Below are positions 16,532 through 25,119 of a stretch of DNA of 64,000 nt, one piece after another (the stretch's first letter is position 1; each line of letters starts with the position of its first letter). Position numbers and translations under genes: made by a program. Source of the stretch: Chloroflexota bacterium (GTDB taxonomy: Bacteria > Chloroflexota > Anaerolineae > Aggregatilineales > Phototrophicaceae); contig JAPOWG010000019.1 of assembly GCA_026707745.1 (NCBI GenBank), positions 27,464 through 91,463 of the forward strand, given 5' to 3'. The notes beneath the pieces were generated by a model. That model searched no databases. It saw nothing but the letters and a program-made list of their open reading frames with translations, and was not told the origin of the DNA.

Positions 16532-17416
16532 TCAGAGCTTAAGCCGCGGGTCGAGGATGTCGCGCAAGCCATCGCCCAGCAGATTAATCGACAGCACCGT
16601 GATCATGATCGCCAGCCCGGGATAAGTGGTGACCCAAGCGGCCGCCCGAATATAGTCGCGGCCCTCATTGAGCATCAGACCCCATTCCGGATCGGGCGGT
16701 TGCTGCCCCAGGCCGAGGAAGCTCAAGGCGGCGCCGGAGATGATGGCGCCGGCCACGCCGTTGGTCGCCACGACGATGATCGGCGCAAGCACGTTAGGCA
16801 AGATATGCCGAGCCATGATACGCCCGGACGAAGCGCCCAGCGCCCCCGCCGCGATGATGAAATCGAATTGTTTGACCGACAGGGTGCTGCCGCGCACGAC
16901 GCGGGTATACACCGGAATCGACGACAAGCCGACCGCGATCATCACATTTTGCAGGTTGCGTCCCAGCACGGCGATGATGACCAGCGCCAGCAGGATGCCC
17001 GGGAAGGCCAACATCATATCGATGAAGCGCATAATCAGCACATCGGTCCAGCCGCCGATATAGCCGGCGATCAGTCCCAGCAGCGTGCCCAGGGTCGCCC
17101 CGATGGCGACCGAGACGATGCCCACTTGCAGCGAGACGCGCCCGCCATAGAGAATCCGCGTCAGGATGTCGCGGCCCAGGTTGTCGGTGCCGAGCAGGAA
17201 TTCGGCGTTGGGCGGTTGCAGGCGATGGCGGCGGAACTGCTGCGTAGGTTCATAGGGGCTGATCTGCGCTGCCAGCAGTACCAGCGTAATCACCGCGCCG
17301 AGTACGACGGCGCCCGCCATGACGTTGCGCGAGCGCAGAAAACGCTTGAGGAAACGCGACCAGCGGCGCGCCTCCCGGTAATCGAGGTTCGCGGGAGAAA
17401 CGCGCTCGTCAGACAT
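16532..17416 (-). CDS. peptide/nickel-type ABC transporter permease, DppC type
   Basis: The ATG at 17416 overlaps the end of the DppB-type gene by 8 nt, giving a 294-residue protein; a longer frame to 17470 is less likely. Typical features are the first membrane helix near residue 30, the periplasmic FLLGTDNLGRDILTRILYGG and the coupling loop AAGALGASSGRIMARHILPN. With the preceding permease it forms the membrane channel of an oligopeptide/dipeptide/nickel-class importer. No DppD or DppF ATPase gene is linked. The gene ends 3 nt from the convergent SDR gene. Confidence 0.9.
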   Translation of the reverse strand: MSDERVSPANLDYREARRWSRFLKRFLRSRNVMAGAVVLGAVITLVLLAAQISPYEPTQQFRRHRLQPPNAEFLLGTDNLGRDILTRILYGGRVSLQVGIVSVAIGATLGTLLGLIAGYIGGWTDVLIMRFIDMMLAFPGILLALVIIAVLGRNLQNVMIAVGLSSIPVYTRVVRGSTLSVKQFDFIIAAGALGASSGRIMARHILPNVLAPIIVVATNGVAGAIISGAALSFLGLGQQPPDPEWGLMLNEGRDYIRAAAWVTTYPGLAIMITVLSINLLGDGLRDILDPRLKL

Positions 17417-18332
17417 AACGAATCCTGGGATCAATGAAGGCATAGACGATGTCGACCACGATGTTGACAAAGACGTACATCAAAGCGATGAAGAGCGTCG
17501 TTCCCTGGACCATGGTGAAGTCTTTCTGCAACACGGCTTCGACGTACTTCTGGCCGATGCCGAGCCGGGCGAAGATTGTCTCGGTGATGACTGCGCCGCT
17601 AAGCATGTTGCCTAACATCAAACCCAAGATGGTCACGACCGGGATTAGCGCATTCCGCAGAACGTGACGGATGACCACCAGGCGCTCGCTGATGCCCTTG
17701 GAGCGCGCCGTCAGCACGAAATCCTGATTGAGCACCTCCAACATGCTGGAGCGGACCATGCGCGCCAGAGAACCGGCCGAGACCAATGCCAGCGCCAAAG
17801 CCGGCAGAATCAGCCGTTCGATACCGCCCTGACCGATGGCGGGCAGGATGCGCAACTGTACGGCGAAGAGCAGGATCAGCAAGAGCGACGACCAGTAGAC
17901 CGGCATGGAGATGCCAACCAAGGCCAGAGCCATCGCCAGCGTATCAATGATGGTGTTGTGATAGAGGGCGGCGATGATACCAACGCTGATGCCGATGAAG
18001 GCTGCGATCATCAGGGCGGCGGCGGCCAACTCGATGGTCCAGGGCAGTCGGTTGAGGATCTGGTCCATGACCGGCACATTGGTCTGCAGGGAGCGTCCCA
18101 GATCGCCCCGCAAGGCATTGCCCATATAGCTCAGGTACTGGACGTGCAGCGGGCGGTTCAAGCCCATGTCTTCGCGCACTTTTTCCAGCAATTCCGGCGA
18201 GCTGCGTTTGTCGCCGAGAAAGACTTCGGCGGGGTCGCCGGGGGTCAAGTGCAGCATCAAAAACACGGCGACCGTGACCAGGAAGACGGTGGGTACGGTT
18301 TGCAAAAGTCGACCGGTGAGGTATTTGCTCAT
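17409..18332 (-). CDS. peptide/nickel-type ABC transporter permease, DppB type
   Basis: A 307-residue DppB-family permease from ATG 18332 (a TTG at 18347 is an alternative). It has the N-terminal helix TVFLVTVAVFLMLHLTPGDP, the conserved LGLNRPLHVQ-like stretch and GDLGRSLQTNVPV. Its coupling loop (TARSKGISERLVVIRHVLRN) is standard. It overlaps the DppC-type gene. The cognate binding protein lies at 19462-21063, separated by the three-gene HNH cassette, so the importer operon appears interrupted. Confidence 0.9.
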   Translation of the reverse strand: MSKYLTGRLLQTVPTVFLVTVAVFLMLHLTPGDPAEVFLGDKRSSPELLEKVREDMGLNRPLHVQYLSYMGNALRGDLGRSLQTNVPVMDQILNRLPWTIELAAAALMIAAFIGISVGIIAALYHNTIIDTLAMALALVGISMPVYWSSLLLILLFAVQLRILPAIGQGGIERLILPALALALVSAGSLARMVRSSMLEVLNQDFVLTARSKGISERLVVIRHVLRNALIPVVTILGLMLGNMLSGAVITETIFARLGIGQKYVEAVLQKDFTMVQGTTLFIALMYVFVNIVVDIVYAFIDPRIRYV

Positions 18333-18433
18333 TGGACGGTCAGCCAAAGGACGCTAGGTGATTCAAGTCGACTTACAAGGATACTGGCCGCGCATCCAGG
18401 CTTCATAGCGCTCAATGACACGGCGCTCCAGGT

Positions 18434-18784
18434 TCATTCGCAAAACACAGCGATCGTGGCCCGCCCTTCCGGGCTGAGACCGGCGATGGTCACATCGGCC
18501 TTGAGTTCAAAATGATCGCCCCATTCTTGCGCGCGCGGGTTGTAGAAACGGGTGAGGTCTCCGGTGAGTGGATCGAAGGAGGCGAAATCGGATCCTTTGT
18601 ATTGGTTGCAACTCCTGCACGCCGAACAGAGATTGTCGAGAGTGTCTTCGCCACCATGTTTTTTGGAAATGATGTGATCAACATGAAGTTGAATTGTTCG
18701 ATGGTCAGGGGCAACAAGACAGTATTCGCAACAGCCGCCGGAACGCTGCAGAATCTCGCGCTGTTGAGCTATAGTGATGGTCAC
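18434..18784 (-). CDS. HNH endonuclease, candidate toxin of a coupled cassette
   Basis: A 116-residue HNH nuclease: CCEYC, then HVDHIISKKHGGEDTLDN and SACRSCNQYKGSD supply the zinc ligands and catalytic His residues. Its ATG overlaps the stop of the preceding 85-residue gene (18781-18784), and that gene in turn overlaps a 110-residue paralogue, so all three are translationally coupled. From memory, similar small HNH proteins beginning with a 'CEYC' knuckle sit beside the same kind of small acidic protein in cyanobacteria. A toxin-antitoxin-like role is inferred, not shown. Confidence 0.8.
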   Translation of the reverse strand: MTITIAQQREILQRSGGCCEYCLVAPDHRTIQLHVDHIISKKHGGEDTLDNLCSACRSCNQYKGSDFASFDPLTGDLTRFYNPRAQEWGDHFELKADVTIAGLSPEGRATIAVFCE

Positions 18785-19038
18785 AATGCGCTTAGCCGCT
18801 GACGCCGCTTGATCTTTGCCTTGAGCAGCGAGACAAAATCGTCCGCGCGAGCCAATTCGTCCAGCTCTTCCGCCTCTATTGCTGTAAGTTCATCTTCGCC
18901 GTTCAGATGCAATAGGAAGTGTACGCGATCCTGCAAGTTCAGCGGCATGAAGTAACTGAGAACTTCCTCATCCGACGGCTTGCAGGCCAAAAACTCTGCG
19001 ATAACATCACTTACAGCGCGTATCGGCGCGTCGATCAT
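18781..19038 (-). CDS. small acidic helical protein, antitoxin-like (copy 2)
   Basis: An 85-residue acidic protein with the pattern FLACKPSDEEVLSYFMP, an E-rich middle (LTAIEAEELDELARADDF) and a basic end (LLKAKIKRRQRL). It is clearly paralogous to the gene just upstream. It overlaps that gene by 4 nt at its start and the HNH gene by 4 nt at its end. Size, charge and coupling fit an antitoxin or immunity partner of the HNH nuclease. No DNA-binding motif is obvious. Function is inferred from arrangement. Confidence 0.7.
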   Translation of the reverse strand: MIDAPIRAVSDVIAEFLACKPSDEEVLSYFMPLNLQDRVHFLLHLNGEDELTAIEAEELDELARADDFVSLLKAKIKRRQRLSAL

Positions 19039-19367
19039 GATCTGTTTTCTTCCTGCTTGTCGTCGTCAGCAATTGACGCTTCGCCTTCCGCGCTGGCTTC
19101 GCCGCAGTTGTCACTCTTCTCCTGCTCTAGTCGGAGATTGATTTTGGCTCTGAGGCGCGTCAACACGTCATCGACAAAACGGAAGTCGCCCAACTCTTCG
19201 CGCTGCGCGGCGGTCAATCGGCTCGTGGCGTCGATTTCGATCAAGCTGTCGAGGCGCGCTTGCAGGTCGGGCGGGAATATATAGGCGAGCGTTTCTTCGT
19301 CCGTAGGGCGGGAAGCGAGGAAGTCTGTGACGACATCAAAAACAGTGCCTGACGCTGCCTTGGTCAT
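19035..19367 (-). CDS. small acidic helical protein, antitoxin-like (copy 1)
   Basis: A 110-residue protein from ATG 19367, chosen because GGAG lies 11 nt upstream; the frame is open further to 19472 but that would run through a hairpin. The core FLASRPTDEETLAYIFPPDL, AQREELGDF and LTRLRAKINLR aligns with the downstream 85-residue protein. An extra very acidic tail (EGEASIADDDKQEENRS) follows. It opens the three-gene HNH cassette. Two antitoxin-like copies for one nuclease is unusual. Confidence 0.7.
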   Translation of the reverse strand: MTKAASGTVFDVVTDFLASRPTDEETLAYIFPPDLQARLDSLIEIDATSRLTAAQREELGDFRFVDDVLTRLRAKINLRLEQEKSDNCGEASAEGEASIADDDKQEENRS

Positions 19368-19406
19368 GCTAACGTTCTCCAACTCAGCCGCACTCAAAGT
19401 ATAACC

Positions 19407-19442
19407 GATAGCGGGGAGGCTTGGCAGGTACTCCCCGCTATC
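19407..19442 (-). promoter_or_regulatory. hairpin after solute-binding-protein gene
   Basis: GATAGCGGGGAG (19407-19418) and its exact reverse complement (19431-19442) form a 12-bp stem with a 12-nt loop. It begins 19 nt after the stop of the peptide-binding-protein gene and lies upstream of the HNH cassette. No T-run follows on the minus strand. It may stabilise the binding-protein message or act as a weak terminator. Confidence 0.6.
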
Positions 19443-19461
19443 TTCGCTATCGCCAGCGCAA

Positions 19462-21063
19462 TTACATGCCAACAGTTGCGGAATAGAAGTTGGGGACGAA
19501 GCCGCCGCCGAGGATCGTCACATTGTGCACGTCAGGCGTGCTGGCGTAGAGCACGACCGGGTCATTGAAATAGATCATGACAACCTCGTCCGCCAGCTTC
19601 CCCTGGATATCGGCATAAGCGGCGGCGCGCGCTTCCGAATCGCCGATGCCAACGGCGGCGTCGATCATGGCATCCATTTCGTCGTTCCGGTAATTGTTGC
19701 GGTTGGTACCGCCGCCGGCATTAGACGAATGATAGAGCGTACGGAATACGCCGTCAGGATCAGTCTGCGTATCCCACCATTGCTGGGTATTGTGCTCGCC
19801 CGCGCGGACAACGGTCAGATAAGCGGCAATATCCGCCAGGTTGATCTGGAAGTCGATGCCGATGGCGTTGAGATCTTCTTGCAGGAATTGCGCTGTCGCC
19901 GCGCTCAGCGGACGATCAGGCGACCAGTGTTCGATGGTGAGCTGCAGGCCATCGCGTTCACGGATACCGGTCTCGTCATTCATGACCCAGCCGGCTTCGT
20001 CCAGAATCGCGCCCGCGGCTTCGGGATCGTAGGGATTGACCTGACAGAAGACATCGGTCCAGCCGAACATCGACTTGGTCAGCGCGCTGCAAGCTCTGGA
20101 ACCCAGCCCGTCATAGACGATATCTTGCATGATGTCGATGTCAATGGCTTGGGCGATGGCCTTGCGAACTGCCAATTCGTCCGTGGGCGACTTGATCTGG
20201 TTGAACATGAAAGAATAGCCATGTCCGGCCTGATCGTACTGCGTCACATTGAAGTCGGGGCTTTCTTCCAACCGCGCGACATCGAGACCGGGGATATTGT
20301 CGATCATATCGACTTCGCCACTTTCCAGCGCGGCGATGCGCGTGCCGGGATCGGTCAGAATCTTGAAGACCAGCCGGTCGATATCCGCTGGTCCAGAGCG
20401 CCCGAAAACGGCTTCGTTGCCCCAGTTGTAGTCCGGATTTTTGACCATGACAACTTCGGAATCCGCCGTGTAGGACTCGAAAACGAAAGGTCCCGTGCCG
20501 ACAATGCCGGAAAAGCCCCAATCGGCGCCCAGCGCTTCAACCGCCGTCGGTGAAATGGGACCCAACTGCGGATGCGAAACGCCATCCAGAAATGCCGCAT
20601 TCGGCGACGAAAAACGCACGGCAATCGAATGCTCGCCGAGGGCCTCGGATTCGGCATAGGGACCGATGAAGCTGAAAGCCATCTGCGACTTGGTATCGGG
20701 ATCGACGATGCGATCGAAGGTGTATTTGACCGCTTCAGCATTGAATGGGGTGCCGTCGTGGAAACTTACGTCATCCCGCAATTCAAAGACGTACTCCGTC
20801 GCATCTTCGTTGACGGTCCAGCTGGTAGCGAGACCGGGATGAAAGACGCCGAGAGGCTGCTGCTTGACCAAGGTATCGAAGACATGCCCGACGATCACTT
20901 CCACGCTGGAGAAGGTGGTCGCTGTCGGGTCCAGCGTGTCGACGCCGCGGCTGATGCCAAAGGTCAAGGTCAGATCCTGTGCCGAAATCGGCGCGATCAG
21001 CGAGAAGAAAAGCAAAATGGCGAGAGCCAGAGTAAAGAGACGGGAAACTAAGGACTTGCACAT
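19462..21063 (-). CDS. peptide/nickel-type ABC transporter solute-binding protein (family 5)
   Basis: A 533-residue DppA/OppA-class binding protein. The signal peptide covers residues 1-28 (cleavage ISA|Q) without a lipobox cysteine. Family features include SRGVDTLDPTATTFSSVEVI at the mature start and DVSFHDGTPFNAEAVKYTFD. AAGGAG precedes the ATG by about 7 nt. The 5' region is shared with the divergent deacylase gene and contains a perfect operator palindrome at 21166-21177. The ligand may be a peptide, an acylated amino acid or another short amphiphile; the divergent aspartoacylase-like enzyme suggests an N-acyl amino acid but does not prove it. Confidence 0.9.
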   Translation of the reverse strand: MCKSLVSRLFTLALAILLFFSLIAPISAQDLTLTFGISRGVDTLDPTATTFSSVEVIVGHVFDTLVKQQPLGVFHPGLATSWTVNEDATEYVFELRDDVSFHDGTPFNAEAVKYTFDRIVDPDTKSQMAFSFIGPYAESEALGEHSIAVRFSSPNAAFLDGVSHPQLGPISPTAVEALGADWGFSGIVGTGPFVFESYTADSEVVMVKNPDYNWGNEAVFGRSGPADIDRLVFKILTDPGTRIAALESGEVDMIDNIPGLDVARLEESPDFNVTQYDQAGHGYSFMFNQIKSPTDELAVRKAIAQAIDIDIMQDIVYDGLGSRACSALTKSMFGWTDVFCQVNPYDPEAAGAILDEAGWVMNDETGIRERDGLQLTIEHWSPDRPLSAATAQFLQEDLNAIGIDFQINLADIAAYLTVVRAGEHNTQQWWDTQTDPDGVFRTLYHSSNAGGGTNRNNYRNDEMDAMIDAAVGIGDSEARAAAYADIQGKLADEVVMIYFNDPVVLYASTPDVHNVTILGGGFVPNFYSATVGM

Positions 21064-21165
21064 GAGGAACTCCTTCTAAGAAACTCTTTTGACGGGGAAT
21101 TGATTTGGCGCGGATGGCGCAGTCGCGGGACTGCGCATCGCAGACAAGGTCCCATCAGTTGGGAA

Positions 21166-21182
21166 ATTGTCGACAATATACT
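21166..21182 (+). promoter_or_regulatory. palindromic operator with adjacent -10 box (GntR/FCD type)
   Basis: ATTGTCGACAAT (21166-21177) is a perfect 12-bp palindrome of the TTGT-n-ACAA kind bound by FCD-subfamily GntR regulators. Its last T begins TATACT (21177-21182), a good -10 box. A start site near 21189 would leave a ~54-nt leader before the deacylase ATG at 21243. The same 15-mer ATTGTCGACAATATA occurs upstream of the DUF4438 operon at 51640. The regulator at 52065 is the natural candidate. Confidence 0.6.
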
Positions 21183-21242
21183 ATGATAAAGAGTATAGAG
21201 TTCGAGCTTGGCCCTGTCAAGAAATCGCGGCGGAGGGCGAGG

Positions 21243-22181
21243 ATGGCGAAGGTCCTGGAGCGGATGCGCTGGCGCGAGATTCCCATCGGTGTGACATCGG
21301 CTTTTGGCGCATCGCGTCTGCTGATGGGCGAAATCGGCAAGGGCGCGCCCGGGGTCTTGATCACAGCAGGCATCCACGGCGATGAGGGACCCTGGGGCGC
21401 CTGGGCGATCCAAAAGCTGCTGAGTAGCATCGACGAAAATGATCTGCGCGGATTCTTGCGCGTCGTGCCGATGGCGAATCCCTTGGCGATGGAGGCGGAC
21501 AAACGCAACGCGCCCGTCGATCAACTCGATCTCAACCGCGCCTTCCCCGGCGATGAAAGTGGCTCGTATACCGAGCGGATCGCCCATATCCTGGCGACAG
21601 CGGGACTTGAGGATATCGACGCTGTGATCGACTTGCACGGGGGCGGCAGTTGGTGCGTCAACGCCTTCGTTTTTGAAATGGACGGCGGGCGGGATCTCTC
21701 GCTCTGCTTTCCAGCGCCATTTATCGTCAAGGCGCCAGCGCGCGATGTCAGCTTAACCGGATATGCCCAAACGCGAGGCATGACCGTCACAGCAGTGGAG
21801 GTGGGCGGACGCGGTCCAGGCGAGCGACAATGGGCGGAGAGAATCACAGAGGGTTTATTGCGCGCCTTGCGCCTGATTGGCGTAGTCGATGCAGACCTTG
21901 CGCTGCCGCCGGTTGATCCGCCAATCGCAGTAAGCGGAACGACCGTTCTGCGGCCGGCGCAGGGCGGCATATTCGTTCCGGCGCTGGATGCCGCGCATAT
22001 CGGCGCCATTGTAGAGCGGGGCGCCTTGTTGGGACGCCTGCACCATCCAGCGACTTTTGCCGTGCTGGAAGAATTCCACGCACCCTTTCAAGAGACGGCG
22101 CTGTTGCTGTTGCGTCCCTTCGTCGCGCAAGTCGAAGCCGGCGCCATGACCTATGTCCTCGCTCAACCAGTCCGCGATTAG
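21243..22181 (+). CDS. succinylglutamate desuccinylase/aspartoacylase family deacylase
   Basis: An M14-like zinc carboxypeptidase-fold deacylase, 312 residues from ATG 21243. That start is chosen because GGAGGG lies 5 nt upstream and because an earlier ATG at 21183 would abut the -10 box. Zinc and catalytic residues are visible: GIHGDEG (His45, Glu48), DLHGGG (His132 region) and VEVGG (Glu near 185), plus LDLNRAFPG. It would hydrolyse an N-acyl amino acid or similar amide. It is divergent from the peptide-type binding protein and followed at once by a Gfo/Idh oxidoreductase, suggesting one uptake-and-cleavage pathway. Confidence 0.85.
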   Translation: MAKVLERMRWREIPIGVTSAFGASRLLMGEIGKGAPGVLITAGIHGDEGPWGAWAIQKLLSSIDENDLRGFLRVVPMANPLAMEADKRNAPVDQLDLNRAFPGDESGSYTERIAHILATAGLEDIDAVIDLHGGGSWCVNAFVFEMDGGRDLSLCFPAPFIVKAPARDVSLTGYAQTRGMTVTAVEVGGRGPGERQWAERITEGLLRALRLIGVVDADLALPPVDPPIAVSGTTVLRPAQGGIFVPALDAAHIGAIVERGALLGRLHHPATFAVLEEFHAPFQETALLLLRPFVAQVEAGAMTYVLAQPVRD

Positions 22182-22198
22182 TGAAGGGAATCACCCCC

Positions 22199-23356
22199 AT
22201 GCCCGACAAATTGCGAGTTGGCGTGATCGGCGCGGGTCGCTGGTCCAAAAGCGCCCATCTACCCGGCTTTCAGCGGTCGCCGCATTGCGATGTGGTCGCG
22301 ATCTGCGACTTGAACGAGGACTTGGCGAAAGACGCCGCGGCGCGCTTCAACATCGAGAGCGTCTACACGGACTACGAAAGGATGCTGTCGCGCGCGGATA
22401 TCGATGTCATCGACGTCTGCACGCGCGGCGGCATCGGTGACAAGAACAATCATGAACCGTTGGCCTTCGCGGCGCTGGAGGCCGGCATGCATTGCCTGTG
22501 CGAAAAGCCAGTGGCGCACGATTTCCGCAGCACCTGGCGCGCGCACGAGATGGCCGCATCCAAGGGGCTGAAGACCAAAGTCGGCTTGACCTTTCGTTAT
22601 GCGCCTTCCATGCAATATATGCGCGATCAGATCGCCGATGGCTTCGTCGGCGATCCCTTCATTTTCAACGGCTACGAACAGAATTCCCAGTTCATCAGCC
22701 CGACCGAACCGGTGACAAAGGTCGATCTGATCCCGGAAACGGAAAAAGAGGAGATCAAGGTCTCGTCGATCGAAGGTTATGGCGCGCCTATAATTGACCT
22801 CAGTCTATGGTTCATGGATAGCCCGCTCAAGAGCCTGGTGGGCTTGCTCTACAACTTCGTCCCCTACCGCACCATGCCGGGCGGTCAGCGCATCCGCACC
22901 AATATCGACGACGGCGATGTCTACATCGGCGAGTACAGCAAAGGCGGCTTCTGCACCATTCAATCCAGTTATGTGACGGTCAACAGCTATCCCGGGCTGG
23001 AAGCGCGCATGTACGGCTCAAAGGGGGCCTTATTGTGTCGTTTGGGCGCCGAACTGGAGAACCAAGAGCTGCTGCTCAAGTCGACCAGTCCCGACGCGCA
23101 TGAAGTCGAATATTCCGAGGTGACCATCCCCGACAGCTATTTCCCGCCGGGTTACAGCCCGGGCGAGCCCTGGCCGTCCATGTTTTATGCCAATTTAGTG
23201 CAGAACTTCATGGAAGAAATCATCAATGACACCGACGAGAATCAGGGGAATTTCGCGCAGAGCGCGCGCGTTCAAGAGATCATCAACGCGGTGGAGATTT
23301 CGCATCGGGAGCGGCGCTGGGTGGGTTTGCCGCTTCCGGCCGCCCCCATCCCCTAA
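22199..23356 (+). CDS. Gfo/Idh/MocA family oxidoreductase
   Basis: A 385-residue NAD(P)-dependent oxidoreductase. The Rossmann start VGVIGAGRWSKSAHLPGF and the diagnostic CEKPVA near residue 100 define the family. Many members oxidise or reduce sugars, inositols or related polyols. The ATG at 22199 has GAAGGGA about 10 nt upstream; an in-frame GTG at 22181 overlaps nothing useful. It lies 17 nt after the deacylase gene and is probably co-transcribed. The substrate is not evident. Confidence 0.88.
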   Translation: MPDKLRVGVIGAGRWSKSAHLPGFQRSPHCDVVAICDLNEDLAKDAAARFNIESVYTDYERMLSRADIDVIDVCTRGGIGDKNNHEPLAFAALEAGMHCLCEKPVAHDFRSTWRAHEMAASKGLKTKVGLTFRYAPSMQYMRDQIADGFVGDPFIFNGYEQNSQFISPTEPVTKVDLIPETEKEEIKVSSIEGYGAPIIDLSLWFMDSPLKSLVGLLYNFVPYRTMPGGQRIRTNIDDGDVYIGEYSKGGFCTIQSSYVTVNSYPGLEARMYGSKGALLCRLGAELENQELLLKSTSPDAHEVEYSEVTIPDSYFPPGYSPGEPWPSMFYANLVQNFMEEIINDTDENQGNFAQSARVQEIINAVEISHRERRWVGLPLPAAPIP

Positions 23357-23357
23357 G

Positions 23358-23382
23358 CCCTTCCCCCAAAATGAGGGAAGGG
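23358..23382. terminator. hairpin between convergent genes
   Basis: CCCTTCCC (23358-23365) and GGGAAGGG (23375-23382) with a 9-nt AAAA-containing loop, located directly after the oxidoreductase stop and before the convergent spondin-domain gene. No U-run follows. Similar CCCTCCC/GGGAGGG hairpins with A/T-rich loops occur at 44272 and 49782, so this may be a dispersed repeat as well as a transcription barrier. Confidence 0.45.
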
Positions 23383-23424
23383 GAAACTACAAGTCTCGGG
23401 ACCACTTAGATTCCGGCCGATCGA

Positions 23425-24774
23425 TTATTCCATCGAATCGACGGAAATGGTGACGCGGACCAGCGCGGCTACGGACGAGTAGGTGTAACCGTCGCCGCTG
23501 TCGGTGACTAGCTGAACCGGACCCATTTCATCGGCGCCGGTATTGGGCCCGGCTTGACGCGGCGCTTGGTCGGCGCCGACGCCCGGCTCCTGATTAACCT
23601 CGGTGCCTGCATCCCAGAGATCGATGTGACGGGTGACGCGGCCTTCGATGGGATGACCCATGTCATCGAAGAGCGCGATGCCGTCTTCGTCCGGTCCGAA
23701 GAAGAGATCGTTGGACTGCACGAACATGGTCGCGAAGGACAGACGGTCGCCCGCTGAGGCCCCGAAGCTGAAGCTATAGCTGCCGCCGGGGAAGGCCGGT
23801 CCGGGACCGTCCGCGCCATCGGGCACGGCCTGTACGCCGTGACGGATATCCCTGAGCGCATCGGCCAAGGCGGCCGGATCCCCATCTTCCGCCAGGGCTT
23901 CCAAGCCCTGGCCGCGATCGGCTTCACCTGTCGTGAAGAAGACGCCGACGCCCATCATGTCTTCGTGGATAGACCAGACGACCGGCGCTAGCGGCGTAGC
24001 GAAATCGCCGCCGCCCATGACCTCCGCCAAGGTGGCTGGATTGCCGTCTTCCGCCAAGGCTTCCAGACCATAGCCGAAGTCGGGATGGCCCGATGTGAAG
24101 AGCGCGCCGCTCATCATCATATCGTCATCCATCATCATGTCGCGCGATTCCACTAGCCAGACGATAGGCGTGATAGGCGAGGGGAACATGGAATCGCCCG
24201 AGACGTTCTCGACGCGCACGGTGAATTGGCCCATTTCGCCCGCGTGCAGCGAAACGGAGATGATATCGGACGCGGCCGGGTAGGCGAGACCGTCATCCAG
24301 GTCGCTGACCAACTGCACGACGCCCATTTCATCAGCGCCGGTATTCGGACCAGCTTGACGCGGGGCTTGTTCGTCGCCCTCGCCGATGGGCTGATTGACC
24401 TCGGTGCCGGCATCCCATAGCTCGACATGTTCCGTCACATCGCCGCTGATGGGTTTGCCATCAGCGCCAAAGAGGGCGATACCGGCTTCGTCCGGCGCGA
24501 AGAACAGGTCGTTCGATTGCGCCAGCATGGTGGCGAAGGTCAAGGTATCGCCGACCTCGGCCTGGATGACAAATTCGTAAGCGCCGCCGGGCAGCGCCGG
24601 TCCTGCGCTATCACCGCCGACGGGAACCGCCGCCACTCCGGTGTTATCGAACAAGCCGATGCCGGAGACATTTTCGATGGTGACAGTGAAGGTCGCGCCG
24701 TCGTGATGATCCGCCAGGACGCCGCCGCTGATGACCAACAGCAGAGCCAGGATAAAACTTGCTTTCAGTCGCAT
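23425..24774 (-). CDS. secreted protein with two spondin-type domains
   Basis: A 449-residue exported protein with a signal peptide (about 1-21) and two copies of a spondin_N-like module. Each copy carries a QSNDLFF.PDE.GIALF segment and a downstream WDAGTEVNQ plus QAPRQAGPNTGADEMG block; the copies centre near residues 90-150 and 355-430. Between them lie short repeats with GLEALAEDG.PA and Met/Asp-rich runs (MMMDDDMMM). Spondin domains bind other surface or matrix molecules; bacterial ones are poorly known. It is transcribed alone. The internal duplication is visible directly in the sequence. Confidence 0.75.
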   Translation of the reverse strand: MRLKASFILALLLVISGGVLADHHDGATFTVTIENVSGIGLFDNTGVAAVPVGGDSAGPALPGGAYEFVIQAEVGDTLTFATMLAQSNDLFFAPDEAGIALFGADGKPISGDVTEHVELWDAGTEVNQPIGEGDEQAPRQAGPNTGADEMGVVQLVSDLDDGLAYPAASDIISVSLHAGEMGQFTVRVENVSGDSMFPSPITPIVWLVESRDMMMDDDMMMSGALFTSGHPDFGYGLEALAEDGNPATLAEVMGGGDFATPLAPVVWSIHEDMMGVGVFFTTGEADRGQGLEALAEDGDPAALADALRDIRHGVQAVPDGADGPGPAFPGGSYSFSFGASAGDRLSFATMFVQSNDLFFGPDEDGIALFDDMGHPIEGRVTRHIDLWDAGTEVNQEPGVGADQAPRQAGPNTGADEMGPVQLVTDSGDGYTYSSVAALVRVTISVDSME

Positions 24775-25119
24775 TTGTGCGCTCCTTTGTGAATAGATTG
24801 GACAGCGAATGCTGCAGTTTCACTGTAAAGGGCGTATGTTGCAGGGGGCTTAGGGGAATATTACAGGTGGATTACAGGGAGTCGTGGTTCAGTCTCCGTC
24901 GAGCCATGCTGGCTCGCCACAAACTCGTTTGCGATCCAAAGCGATGCGCTGTCGCCGAGAACTCTGTCCAGAGGCCACATAACAAACATCGTCTCGTACT
25001 AACGGTTTGTTTTATATGTATAATCAGACCTACATTAATACTGATGACAGGCGATTCCCGTGTTAGCATTGCCGCTCGTTCACTGGTGTATGTTGACTGG
25101 ACTTCAAGCATAGGCGCTG
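24775..25119. other. divergent intergenic region
   Basis: No gene is seen in these 345 bases between the divergent spondin and SH3b/Excalibur genes. A TATAAT box lies at 25019-25024, with an inverted repeat AACAAAC (24981-24987) / GTTTGTT (25005-25011) just upstream where a -35 would be. No good -35 is present, so an activator may be needed. A small hairpin GAGCC/GGCTC occurs near 24900-24914. Confidence 0.4.

Noticed and set aside
21183-21242. Earlier ATG for the aspartoacylase-like gene.
   Set aside because: It directly abuts the -10 box and has no ribosome-binding site, whereas ATG 21243 has GGAGGG at good spacing.
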